DNA of 8,682 nt from NCBI RefSeq assembly GCF_001854865.1, contig NZ_MDDW01000001.1:113107-121788 (forward strand). Direction: 5' to 3'. Shown one piece after another: positions 1 to 8,682 of the stretch (its first letter is position 1; each line of letters starts with the position of its first letter). The notes under the pieces were generated by a model. That model searched no databases. It saw only the letters and a program-made list of their open reading frames with translations, and had not been told where the DNA came from. Source of the DNA: Rhizobium sp. LCM 4573. GTDB lineage: Bacteria > Pseudomonadota > Alphaproteobacteria > Rhizobiales > Rhizobiaceae. Both the position numbers and the translations under genes were made by a program.

Positions 1-855
1 CTCAAGACCAGCCAGCGCAACATCGGCATGGTCTTCCAGGCCTATGCGCTCTTCCCCAATATGAACGTCTTCGACAATGTCGCCTTCGGCCTCAAGGTGG
101 CGGGTAAACCCAAGACGGAAATCGAGGAGCGCGTGAAGGAGATGCTGGCGCTGATCCGGCTCGATCATCTTTCGGACCGCTATCCCTATCAGCTTTCGGG
201 CGGACAGCAGCAGCGCGTAGCACTTGCCCGCGCGCTCGCGCCGAAGCCGCAGGTGCTCCTGCTCGACGAGCCGCTTTCGGCGCTAGATGCGAAGATTCGC
301 GTCTCGCTGCGCGAGGAAATCCGCCAGATCCAGCGCCAGCTCGGCATCACCACCGTGTTCGTCACGCACGACCAGGAGGAAGCGCTGTCGATTTCCGACC
401 GTATCGTCGTGATGAATGCCGGCCATGCCGACCAGATCGGCACGCCCTCGGAAATTTACAATCGCCCGGCAACCCGTTTCGTGGCTTCCTTCGTCGGCAC
501 GTTGAACATGATCGAGGCGACCGTGGCCGATCCCGCCACCAATACGGTGAAGATCGGCGATCAGATCATCAAGCTGCGCGAACCGATCGGCGCATTGACG
601 CACGGCGACCAGATCTCGATCGCGCTTCGCCCCGAGGCTGGATCGCTTGCCGAAAACGCCAAGGGCGACACGGCACTGACAGGCACCGTCATATCATCTC
701 ATTTTCTGGGTTCGGTCATCCGCACCAAGATCGATATCGGCGGCAATCAGATTTCCTTCGACATGTTCAACGCGCCCGACGCCGTCTTGCCGCAGCCGGG
801 CGAGACCGTGACGCTTCGTTTCAACGCGACGGACTTCCTGATTGTTCGGGATTGA
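1..855 (+). CDS. ABC transporter ATP-binding protein, importer type with TOBE domain (5'-truncated by window)
   Basis: This is the cytoplasmic ATPase of a binding-protein-dependent importer. The reading frame is open from base 1, so the start and the Walker A loop lie upstream; 284 residues are visible and roughly 70 are probably missing. Seen in order (window residue numbers): Q-loop VFQAYALFP with Gln13, signature LSGGQQQ at 65-71, Walker B LLLDEP at 86-91 with catalytic Glu90, D-loop SALD at 93-96, and switch His123 in VTHDQEEA. The nucleotide-binding domain is followed from about residue 165 by a beta-rich tail containing ALRPEA, typical of the TOBE_2 domain of CUT1, polyamine and iron-type importers. 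No permease or binding protein is in the window, so the substrate cannot be named; sugar, polyamine and phosphonate importers all share this architecture. It converges on metH and stops 68 bases from the metH stop codon. Family call is secure, substrate unknown. Confidence 0.95.
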   Translation, partial: LKTSQRNIGMVFQAYALFPNMNVFDNVAFGLKVAGKPKTEIEERVKEMLALIRLDHLSDRYPYQLSGGQQQRVALARALAPKPQVLLLDEPLSALDAKIRVSLREEIRQIQRQLGITTVFVTHDQEEALSISDRIVVMNAGHADQIGTPSEIYNRPATRFVASFVGTLNMIEATVADPATNTVKIGDQIIKLREPIGALTHGDQISIALRPEAGSLAENAKGDTALTGTVISSHFLGSVIRTKIDIGGNQISFDMFNAPDAVLPQPGETVTLRFNATDFLIVRD

Positions 856-882
856 TTGTTGGTGGGAGGCTCATACGCCCCC

Positions 883-917
883 GTCGTCATCCTCGGACTT
901 GTCCCGAGGATGACGAC
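883..917. repeat. REP-like intergenic palindrome between convergent genes
   Basis: Two perfect 14-base arms, GTCGTCATCCTCGG at 883-896 and CCGAGGATGACGAC at 904-917, enclose a 7-base loop, ACTTGTC. The element occupies most of the 68-base gap between the stop codons of the ABC ATPase (855) and metH (924). Its core resembles the palindromic CCTCGG...CCGAGG sequences that recur in intergenic regions of Rhizobium, Agrobacterium and Sinorhizobium; this is a resemblance from memory, and only one copy is in the window. The hairpin is strong enough to stop or protect transcripts from either side, but no T-run follows it on either strand. I therefore call it a repeat that could serve as a bidirectional 3' end, not a classical terminator. 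Confidence 0.75.
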
Positions 918-923
918 CTAGCA

Positions 924-4694
<3,771 letters not shown>

Positions 4695-4723
4695 GGCGCT
4701 TCTCCTGCATTAAATCATTGGCG

Positions 4724-4755
4724 CCTATAACCGCATAAAGATATCTTTATGTCAA
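4724..4755 (-). promoter_or_regulatory. Candidate metH promoter
   Basis: Reading on the minus strand, a perfect TTGACA (-35) lies at 4755-4750. An AT-rich GGTTATAGG block at 4732-4724 follows at 18-20 bases as the best -10 candidate. The -10 matches consensus only partly and the spacing is on the long side, so the exact -10 hexamer is uncertain. The resulting leader to the ATG at 4694 is only about 20-25 bases, which leaves no room for a SAM or cobalamin riboswitch. The spacer is filled by the palindrome at 4734-4751. Confidence 0.55.
4734..4751. promoter_or_regulatory. 18-bp perfect palindrome, likely metH operator
   Basis: CATAAAGATATCTTTATG is a perfect 18-bp palindrome in otherwise GC-rich sequence. 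It overlaps the -35 hexamer and fills the spacer of the metH promoter, with its near edge 39 bases from the metH start codon, a position expected for a repressor site. Known regulation offers a candidate: ArsR-family regulators of the methionine cycle such as SahR, which senses S-adenosylhomocysteine in Proteobacteria, bind short AT-rich palindromes upstream of metH and ahcY genes. No regulator gene is in the window, so the binding protein is inferred. Confidence 0.7.
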
Positions 4756-4791
4756 TAATCGGAAGACGACGCTTTTGAACCATAGTTTGCC

Positions 4792-4821
4792 GGTGACAGC
4801 GAAACGGCCGAAGGCTATAGC
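4792..4821 (+). promoter_or_regulatory. Candidate promoter of the AGE-family gene
   Basis: GGTGACA at 4792-4798 and CTATAGC at 4815-4821 give hexamers GTGACA and TATAGC with a 17-base spacer, close to the alphaproteobacterial housekeeping pattern CTTGAC-N17-CTATAT. The expected start of transcription, near 4828, leaves about 35 bases before the ATG at 4864. The -10 lies inside a 10-bp palindrome, GGCTATAGCC (4813-4822), and inverted arms AACGGC (4803-4808) and GCCGTT (4820-4825) flank it, so a regulator might bind here. It is separate from the metH promoter, whose outer edge is at 4755. Confidence 0.5.
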
Positions 4822-4854
4822 CGTTCCTATCGATTGCCCACCCCTTTTGATCCC

Positions 4855-4860
4855 GGAGAA
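4855..4860 (+). promoter_or_regulatory. Ribosome binding site fixing the AGE start
   Basis: GGAGAA ends three bases before the ATG at 4864, with the GGAG core five bases away. This favours that ATG over the in-frame TTG at 4834, which has no comparable site and would lie almost on the predicted transcription start. Confidence 0.7.
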
Positions 4861-4863
4861 ATC

Positions 4864-6120
4864 ATGAGCAAGTCAGGTCAATTGTCGAAGCCGTGGAATG
4901 AGCTTCCCTATCATCGCCGCTGGCTGCTCGATCAGGCCGACGGCCTTTTTGATTTCTTTCAATATCGCGCGATGAATCCGAAGGGCGGCTTCTACGATCT
5001 CGATGACGAAGGACGACCGCTTGCCGTCGTCAATCCCGTCCGCGGCATCCACGCCTCGGCGCGCATGGTGCATTGCTATTCGATCGGCTATCTGCTCGGA
5101 CGTCCCGGCTCCGGCGATCTTATCGATCACGGCATGAACTATATCTGGCACAAGCACCGCGACGGGAAATACGGTGGCTACCATTGGTCGCTGAACGATG
5201 ATGGCCCAGCCGACGGCAGCAAGCAGGGCTACGGCCATGCCTTCGTGCTGCTTGCCGCGTCCTCTGCCAAGGTGATCGGCCATCCGCTCGCAGACCGCAT
5301 GCTCGCCGACATTACCGAAATCCTGGAGACCAGATTCTGGGAAAAGCAGCATGGTGCAGTCGCCGAGGAATTCCAGGCGGATTGGTCACCGATCGACGGC
5401 GGCAACTATCGCGGCCAGAATTCCAACATGCACCTGACCGAAGCGCTAATGGCGGCATTCGAAGTCACCGGCGAGAGACATTATCTTGACAAGGCCGAAA
5501 GTATCGCCGACCTCGTGATCCGCCGTTGCGCCGGCAGCGTCGGCTTCCGCGTCGCCGAACATTTCGATACCGAGTGGCGGATCAACAAGGATTACTATCA
5601 CCGCGATGAGATGTTCCGCCCGGCCGGCACCACTCCCGGTCACTGGCTGGAATGGGCACGTCTCGTCTTGCAACTCTGGACACTCGGCGACAGGCGGCAC
5701 GCCTGGATGCCGGATGCGGCCAAGAACCTGTTCGTTCAGTCCATGGCACTGGGATGGGACAAGGAAAAGGGCGGCTTCTTCTATACACTGGACTGGCAGG
5801 ATAAGCCGGCCAAGACCAACAAGCTCTGGTGGCCGATGTGCGAAGGCGCGGGTGCGGCCCATTTCGTGAGCCAGCACCTACCGCACGACGATTTCTATGA
5901 AGACAGCTATCGCCTGATCTGGAGCACCATTGCCAACCGCTTCATTGACCACAAGAACGGCGGCTGGCACGAGGAACTGACCGAGGATCTTGTTCCCGCT
6001 CATACGCTGTTCCCAGGCAAGGGCGATATCTACCACGCGCTCCAGGCTTGCCTGATCCCCCTCTATCCGGCCACCGGCAGCCTGACACGTGTTATCGCGG
6101 AAGCTGGAGGGCGCATTTAG
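4864..6120 (+). CDS. AGE-family sugar epimerase/isomerase (N-acylglucosamine 2-epimerase / mannose isomerase superfamily)
   Basis: A cytoplasmic (alpha/alpha)6-barrel enzyme that opens a sugar and interconverts C1/C2 or C2 epimers. At 418 residues it is the usual length for the family (E. coli YihS is about 413). Conserved elements in order: Arg67 in ARMVHCYSIG, NMHLTEAL with His190 and Glu193, TPGHWLEWARL with His260 and Glu263, and KGDIYHALQ with His391. His260 and His391 match in spacing the paired catalytic histidines known from YihS (His248/His383) and renin-binding protein. Arg67 corresponds to the substrate-binding Arg55. The reaction cannot be fixed from sequence: the mannose-fructose isomerase known from Agrobacterium and related bacteria is the best guess, and cellobiose or N-acetylglucosamine 2-epimerases are alternatives. 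There is no signal peptide. It is divergent from metH and lies 68 bases upstream of the MgtC-like gene; placement ahead of dgoKA fits a sugar-catabolic role. Confidence 0.9.
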   Translation: MSKSGQLSKPWNELPYHRRWLLDQADGLFDFFQYRAMNPKGGFYDLDDEGRPLAVVNPVRGIHASARMVHCYSIGYLLGRPGSGDLIDHGMNYIWHKHRDGKYGGYHWSLNDDGPADGSKQGYGHAFVLLAASSAKVIGHPLADRMLADITEILETRFWEKQHGAVAEEFQADWSPIDGGNYRGQNSNMHLTEALMAAFEVTGERHYLDKAESIADLVIRRCAGSVGFRVAEHFDTEWRINKDYYHRDEMFRPAGTTPGHWLEWARLVLQLWTLGDRRHAWMPDAAKNLFVQSMALGWDKEKGGFFYTLDWQDKPAKTNKLWWPMCEGAGAAHFVSQHLPHDDFYEDSYRLIWSTIANRFIDHKNGGWHEELTEDLVPAHTLFPGKGDIYHALQACLIPLYPATGSLTRVIAEAGGRI

Positions 6121-6188
6121 GGAACCATCCCTGTGCAAAGGCATTTTCCGGCCGTCGCAAAATCGCCACGACCGGACCACCCTCCACC

Positions 6189-6674
6189 ATGCTTACCACG
6201 CTCGCCGACGAATTTTCCCATGAAGCCCCCGTCGTTATCGAGGTGCTCTTCGCGCGTATTTTCGGATCGGTCATTCTCTGCGGCCTGATCGGTCTGGAAA
6301 GGGAAAGCCGCAGAAATCCCGCAGGCCTTCGAACGAATATGCTGATCGGCCTTGCCGCGACTGTCTTCGCTCTCGTCGGGCTGCAAATCATGCACGAGTT
6401 CGGAAACAAGCCGGATACCGTGCAGATCGATCCCATCCGCCTCGTGGAAGCGGTAACCGCGGGGATCGCATTCCTCGCCGCCGGCGTGATCATCTACACG
6501 CGTGGAGACGTGAAAGGGCTGACAACAGGCGCCAGCATGTGGCTTTCGGGTGCGATCGGTCTCTGTGTTGGGCTTGGCATGTGGCTTGTCGCCGTAGTCG
6601 CAACGGCGGTCGGGATCATCATTCTCTGGCTACTTCGCAAAACCGAAGTAGCTGTCGGCACGAAGGAAGAATAA
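6189..6674 (+). CDS. MgtC/SapB-family inner-membrane protein, short form
   Basis: A 161-residue polytopic membrane protein. About five hydrophobic segments can be drawn: 14-36, 48-67, 87-104, 114-130 and 131-149. Family motifs are clear: GLIGLERESRRNPAGLRTN at 32-50 with a conserved-looking acidic/basic ERE cluster, and GVIIYTRGDVKGLTTGASMW at 99-118. MgtC proteins from pathogens support growth at low magnesium and modulate F-type ATP synthase; whether this relative does so is unknown. It lacks the roughly 70-residue soluble ACT-like C-terminal domain of Salmonella MgtC and ends soon after the last membrane segment. The start is the first ATG after the AGE stop codon; upstream in-frame sequence overlaps the AGE gene and does not resemble the family. 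No good Shine-Dalgarno precedes it, so expression may depend on readthrough from the AGE gene 68 bases upstream. Confidence 0.88.
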   Translation: MLTTLADEFSHEAPVVIEVLFARIFGSVILCGLIGLERESRRNPAGLRTNMLIGLAATVFALVGLQIMHEFGNKPDTVQIDPIRLVEAVTAGIAFLAAGVIIYTRGDVKGLTTGASMWLSGAIGLCVGLGMWLVAVVATAVGIIILWLLRKTEVAVGTKEE

Positions 6675-6787
6675 CCGGTCCAGGTGCACCCGAAACCGAG
6701 CCCGGACACCTCAAAAACAATCCCGTGCCCCCTGTCCATTATGTCGAACCTGCGATAGAACCGCGCCATCCGACCTTGATCCCAGAC

Positions 6788-6792
6788 GGAGA
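6788..6792 (+). promoter_or_regulatory. Ribosome binding site supporting the TTG start of dgoK
   Basis: GGAGA sits six bases before TTG at 6799. The next in-frame ATG, at 6859, would delete the N-terminal phosphate-binding motif, so this site decides for the TTG. The gap 6675-6798 ahead of it holds no promoter, operator or terminator that I can support. Confidence 0.7.
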
Positions 6793-6798
6793 CTTCTC

Positions 6799-7722
6799 TT
6801 GACCCGACCCGCCTATGCCGCTGTCGATTGGGGCACCAGCAGCTTTCGCCTATGGCTGATGGATTCGCAGAAACAGGTGCTCGATGAGCGGCGGAGCGGC
6901 GAAGGCATGACGACCGCCGCCAAGGCGGGCTTTTCGACCATTCTTTCCAGCCATCTCGATGCCCTGGCCGCACCTGCCGATCTGCCGGTGATCGTCTGTG
7001 GCATGGCTGGCGCCCGTCAGGGCTGGATCGAGGCCGGCTATGTCGATGTGCCCGCTTCCCTGCCGGCTGTGCTGGAAGGCGCTGTCCCGGTTCCCGGCGA
7101 AAGCCGCGATATTCGCATCCTCCCCGGCCTTGCGCAGCGCGCGGCCGATAGGCCCGACGTGATGCGTGGCGAGGAAACCCAGCTTCTCGGCGCGCTCGAT
7201 CCCCGCGCGGTCGGCCAGCAGGTGGTCTGCATGCCGGGCACCCACTCCAAATGGGTTCACCTTTCGGGCGAGACGGTGACCAGCTTCGCGACCTATATGA
7301 CCGGCGAGCTCTTCGACGTCATCTCGAAGCATTCCGTTCTCGCGCATTCGTTGAATGGCGCTGAGGGCTTCGACGGCGACAATCCTGTTTTCGGTGAAGC
7401 CGTGCGGGCTGCTTTCCGCTTCCCCCAGCAGGCCACCAATTTCCTCTTCACCGTGCGCTCCGGCATGCTGCTGCACGGGCTCTCCCCCACCGACGCCGCA
7501 GCCCGCCTTTCCGGCACGCTGATCGGTACTGAGATCGCCGGAGGGCTTACGGCGCTCGCCACCATTCCGGCGATCCGGCTCGTCGCTTCCGGCCGCCTGC
7601 GCGGCCTCTATGAAGGCGCGTTCCGCGCGCTCTCTCTTGCCCATGAAACGATCGACGCCGATGAGGCGGTGCGCCGCGGCCTTGCCGCAGCCGCACAGAA
7701 ACTCCTGCTCGCACAACGATGA
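6799..7722 (+). CDS. dgoK: 2-dehydro-3-deoxygalactonokinase (KDGal kinase)
   Basis: This cytoplasmic kinase uses ATP to phosphorylate 2-dehydro-3-deoxy-D-galactonate at O6, the penultimate step of the De Ley-Doudoroff galactonate pathway. The protein has 307 residues, close to other DgoK proteins (about 290-305). Visible family blocks are DWGTSSFR at 10-17 (the ASKHA-type phosphate loop), GMAGARQGWIEAGY at 68-81, DVMRGEETQLLG at 120-131, CMPGTHSKWV at 144-153, YMTGELFDV at 166-174 and LIGTEIAGG at 241-249. Translation starts at a TTG, with GGAGA six bases upstream; an ATG start would lose the first motif. The gene is followed after 10 bases by dgoA, whose Shine-Dalgarno begins in the dgoK stop codon, so the two are very likely one operon with coupled translation. 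Confidence 0.95.
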   Translation: MTRPAYAAVDWGTSSFRLWLMDSQKQVLDERRSGEGMTTAAKAGFSTILSSHLDALAAPADLPVIVCGMAGARQGWIEAGYVDVPASLPAVLEGAVPVPGESRDIRILPGLAQRAADRPDVMRGEETQLLGALDPRAVGQQVVCMPGTHSKWVHLSGETVTSFATYMTGELFDVISKHSVLAHSLNGAEGFDGDNPVFGEAVRAAFRFPQQATNFLFTVRSGMLLHGLSPTDAAARLSGTLIGTEIAGGLTALATIPAIRLVASGRLRGLYEGAFRALSLAHETIDADEAVRRGLAAAAQKLLLAQR

Positions 7723-7732
7723 GGACCGGCAG

Positions 7733-8362
7733 ATGACCCGCATTCCCTTTCCCGAGATGAAATATCCGCTGGTCGCCATCCTGCGCGGATTGAAGCCGGA
7801 AGAAACCGAAGCCGTCGTCGGTGGACTGATCGAGACGGGCTTTACCGCGATTGAAATCCCGCTGAACTCGCCGGAACCGTTCAAGTCCATCGAGATTGCC
7901 GCGAAGCTTGCGCCTGCGAATTGCCTGATCGGCGCTGGCACGGTGCTGACCGTCGATGACGTGGCTCGCCTCGATGCCGCCGGCGGCAAGCTGATGGTGA
8001 GCCCGAACGTGGAGCCGGATGTCATCCGCGCCGCCGCCGCCCAGGGTATGGTGACGCTTCCCGGCGTCTTCACTCCTACCGAAGCGCTCGCTGCGGCGAA
8101 GGCCGGCGCGACGGGGCTCAAATTCTTCCCCGCAAGCGTGCTCAGCCCCTCCGGCATTACCGCGATCCGGGCAGTTTTGCCGAAGGACCTGCTCATCGCC
8201 GCGGTGGGCGGCGTCTCGGATGAGAATTTTTCCGACTATATCAAGGCCGGCATCACCGCCTTTGGCCTGGGCTCCAGCCTTTACAAGCCGGGCATGAGCT
8301 CCGAAGAGGTCGTCAAACGGGCGAAGACGACGCTTGCCGCCTATGACACGGCGGTTGCCTGA
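7733..8362 (+). CDS. dgoA: 2-dehydro-3-deoxy-6-phosphogalactonate aldolase (KDPGal aldolase)
   Basis: A class I aldolase that splits 2-dehydro-3-deoxy-6-phosphogalactonate into pyruvate and D-glyceraldehyde 3-phosphate, the step after DgoK. It has 209 residues; E. coli DgoA has 205. Active-site features align: Arg18 in AILRG, Glu41 in AIEIPLNSP, the GAGTVL strand at 67-72, Schiff-base Lys130 in GLKFFPAS, and the phosphate-binding end AVGGVS (157-162) and GLGSSLY (178-184). The EIPLNSP motif is that of DgoA, not of the related KDPG aldolase Eda, which has an EVTLRT-like sequence there. The ATG at 7733 has AGGA (7722-7725) seven bases upstream; the longer open frame back to 7610 overlaps dgoK and is not family-like. 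A phosphotransferase gene follows 11 bases after the stop. Confidence 0.96.
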   Translation: MTRIPFPEMKYPLVAILRGLKPEETEAVVGGLIETGFTAIEIPLNSPEPFKSIEIAAKLAPANCLIGAGTVLTVDDVARLDAAGGKLMVSPNVEPDVIRAAAAQGMVTLPGVFTPTEALAAAKAGATGLKFFPASVLSPSGITAIRAVLPKDLLIAAVGGVSDENFSDYIKAGITAFGLGSSLYKPGMSSEEVVKRAKTTLAAYDTAVA

Positions 8363-8373
8363 AACAGTCTCCC

Positions 8374-8682
8374 ATGAACGCGCTCCCGGATGAAATCGAG
8401 CTGCCTGCCGATCTCGAAGCGCGACTTGCCGGCTATGACTGGCAGCAGAATATGCTCGGCAAATCTTCGGCGAGCGTGTTTCGGCTGGAGGCGGCAAATC
8501 GCCCTACCCTCTTCCTGAAGCATGAACCGGCCGATCCGTTTGCCGAACTTCCGGATGAAGCCCTGCGGCTGCGATGGCTTGCGGCACAGGGTATTCCCTG
8601 CGCCTCCCTTGTGGCCGAAGCCCAGGATGCTGAGCGCAACTGGCTGCTGTTGACCGCGGTGGAAGGTGAGGATCTTGCATCC
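8374..8682 (+). CDS. APH(3')-like aminoglycoside phosphotransferase / small-molecule kinase, N-terminal part (cut by window end)
   Basis: The 103 codons before the window edge encode the N-terminal lobe of an APH(3')-family kinase. Seen in order: LAGYDWQQ (18-25), a glycine-rich turn GKSSASVFRL (29-38), ATP-binding Lys49 in LFLKHE, ELPDEALRLRWLAAQGIPC (58-76) with Glu62 as the likely partner of that lysine, and the hinge WLLLTAVEGEDLAS (90-103). This order and spacing closely follow APH(3')-II and other APH(3') enzymes, which phosphorylate the 3'-hydroxyl of kanamycin and neomycin. The catalytic HxDxxxxN loop and the drug-binding C-terminal half lie outside, so substrate and integrity cannot be judged. 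The start is the first ATG after dgoA, 11 bases on, with no clear Shine-Dalgarno; translation may be coupled to dgoA. Base composition does not differ obviously from its neighbours, so recent acquisition is not indicated. Confidence 0.87.
   Translation, partial: MNALPDEIELPADLEARLAGYDWQQNMLGKSSASVFRLEAANRPTLFLKHEPADPFAELPDEALRLRWLAAQGIPCASLVAEAQDAERNWLLLTAVEGEDLAS

Noticed and set aside
4695..4733. A SAM or cobalamin riboswitch in the metH leader.
   Set aside because: The leader between the predicted transcription start and the ATG is only about 20-25 bases, and no B12-box or SAM-II-like sequence is present.
4834..4863. A ten-codon N-terminal extension of the AGE protein from a TTG at 4834.
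   Set aside because: The ATG at 4864 has a good GGAG at normal spacing, and the predicted promoter would put the transcription start near 4828, too close for initiation at 4834.
6148..6175. An imperfect hairpin (CCGG-arms) between the AGE and MgtC-like genes as a terminator.
   Set aside because: The stem has mismatches at two positions and is not followed by a T-run, so a terminator is not supported.
6675..6798. Possible promoter or operator ahead of dgoK, including short palindromes ACCGGT and GGTGCACC.
   Set aside because: The palindromes are 6-8 bases and expected by chance in GC-rich DNA, and no -35/-10 pair of acceptable quality and spacing was found.
6850..8196. A 448-codon open frame on the minus strand opposite dgoK and dgoA.
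   Set aside because: It is codon-aligned with dgoK and shows the same rare-codon effect, then runs across dgoA in another frame; there is no family resemblance, and both plus-strand genes are intact.
7547..8497. A 316-codon open frame on the minus strand opposite dgoA.
   Set aside because: Its composition is that of an antisense shadow, it spans three well-supported plus-strand genes, and no plausible ribosome site or motif was seen.

Overview
The window reads as ordinary chromosome of an alphaproteobacterium, most likely Rhizobiaceae (Rhizobium/Agrobacterium/Sinorhizobium type). The grounds are high GC with strong G/C preference at third codon positions, protein sequences of rhizobial character, a CTTGAC/CTATAT-like promoter, and an intergenic palindrome of the kind scattered through rhizobial genomes. 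The assignment is by impression; no database was searched.

Layout. (1) 1-855, plus strand: the C-terminal four fifths of an ABC-importer ATPase whose start lies before the window. (2) 883-917: a perfect 14-bp inverted repeat filling the gap between two convergent genes. (3) 924-4694, minus strand: a complete cobalamin-dependent methionine synthase, metH. (4) 4695-4863: a divergent control region with an 18-bp perfect palindrome overlapping the -35 side of the metH promoter, and a separate promoter facing right. (5) 4864-6120, plus: an AGE-family sugar epimerase/isomerase. (6) 6189-6674, plus: a short MgtC/SapB-type membrane protein. (7) 6799-8362, plus: dgoK and dgoA, the last two enzymes of the De Ley-Doudoroff route. 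(8) 8374 to the edge: the N-terminal lobe of an APH(3')-like phosphotransferase, cut by the window end.

How the genes fit together. DgoK phosphorylates 2-dehydro-3-deoxy-D-galactonate, and DgoA cleaves the product to pyruvate and glyceraldehyde 3-phosphate. Together they complete oxidative galactose/galactonate breakdown. The AGE enzyme upstream probably interconverts a free sugar such as mannose/fructose or glucose/mannose, so the right half leans towards sugar catabolism, although no galactose dehydrogenase, galactonate dehydratase, transporter or regulator is present. MetH belongs to the methionine/SAM cycle and is transcribed away from this block. The APH-like gene follows dgoA by 11 nt and may be co-transcribed with it.

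I do not see a novel multi-gene system. There are no CRISPR arrays, tRNA or rRNA genes, insertion sequences, phage genes or toxin-antitoxin pairs. The points most worth a second look are the metH operator-like palindrome, the APH-like gene attached to a sugar-acid operon, and the domain-poor MgtC relative. No stretch over 300 bases lacks a gene; the longest gaps are 4695-4863 and 6675-6798.
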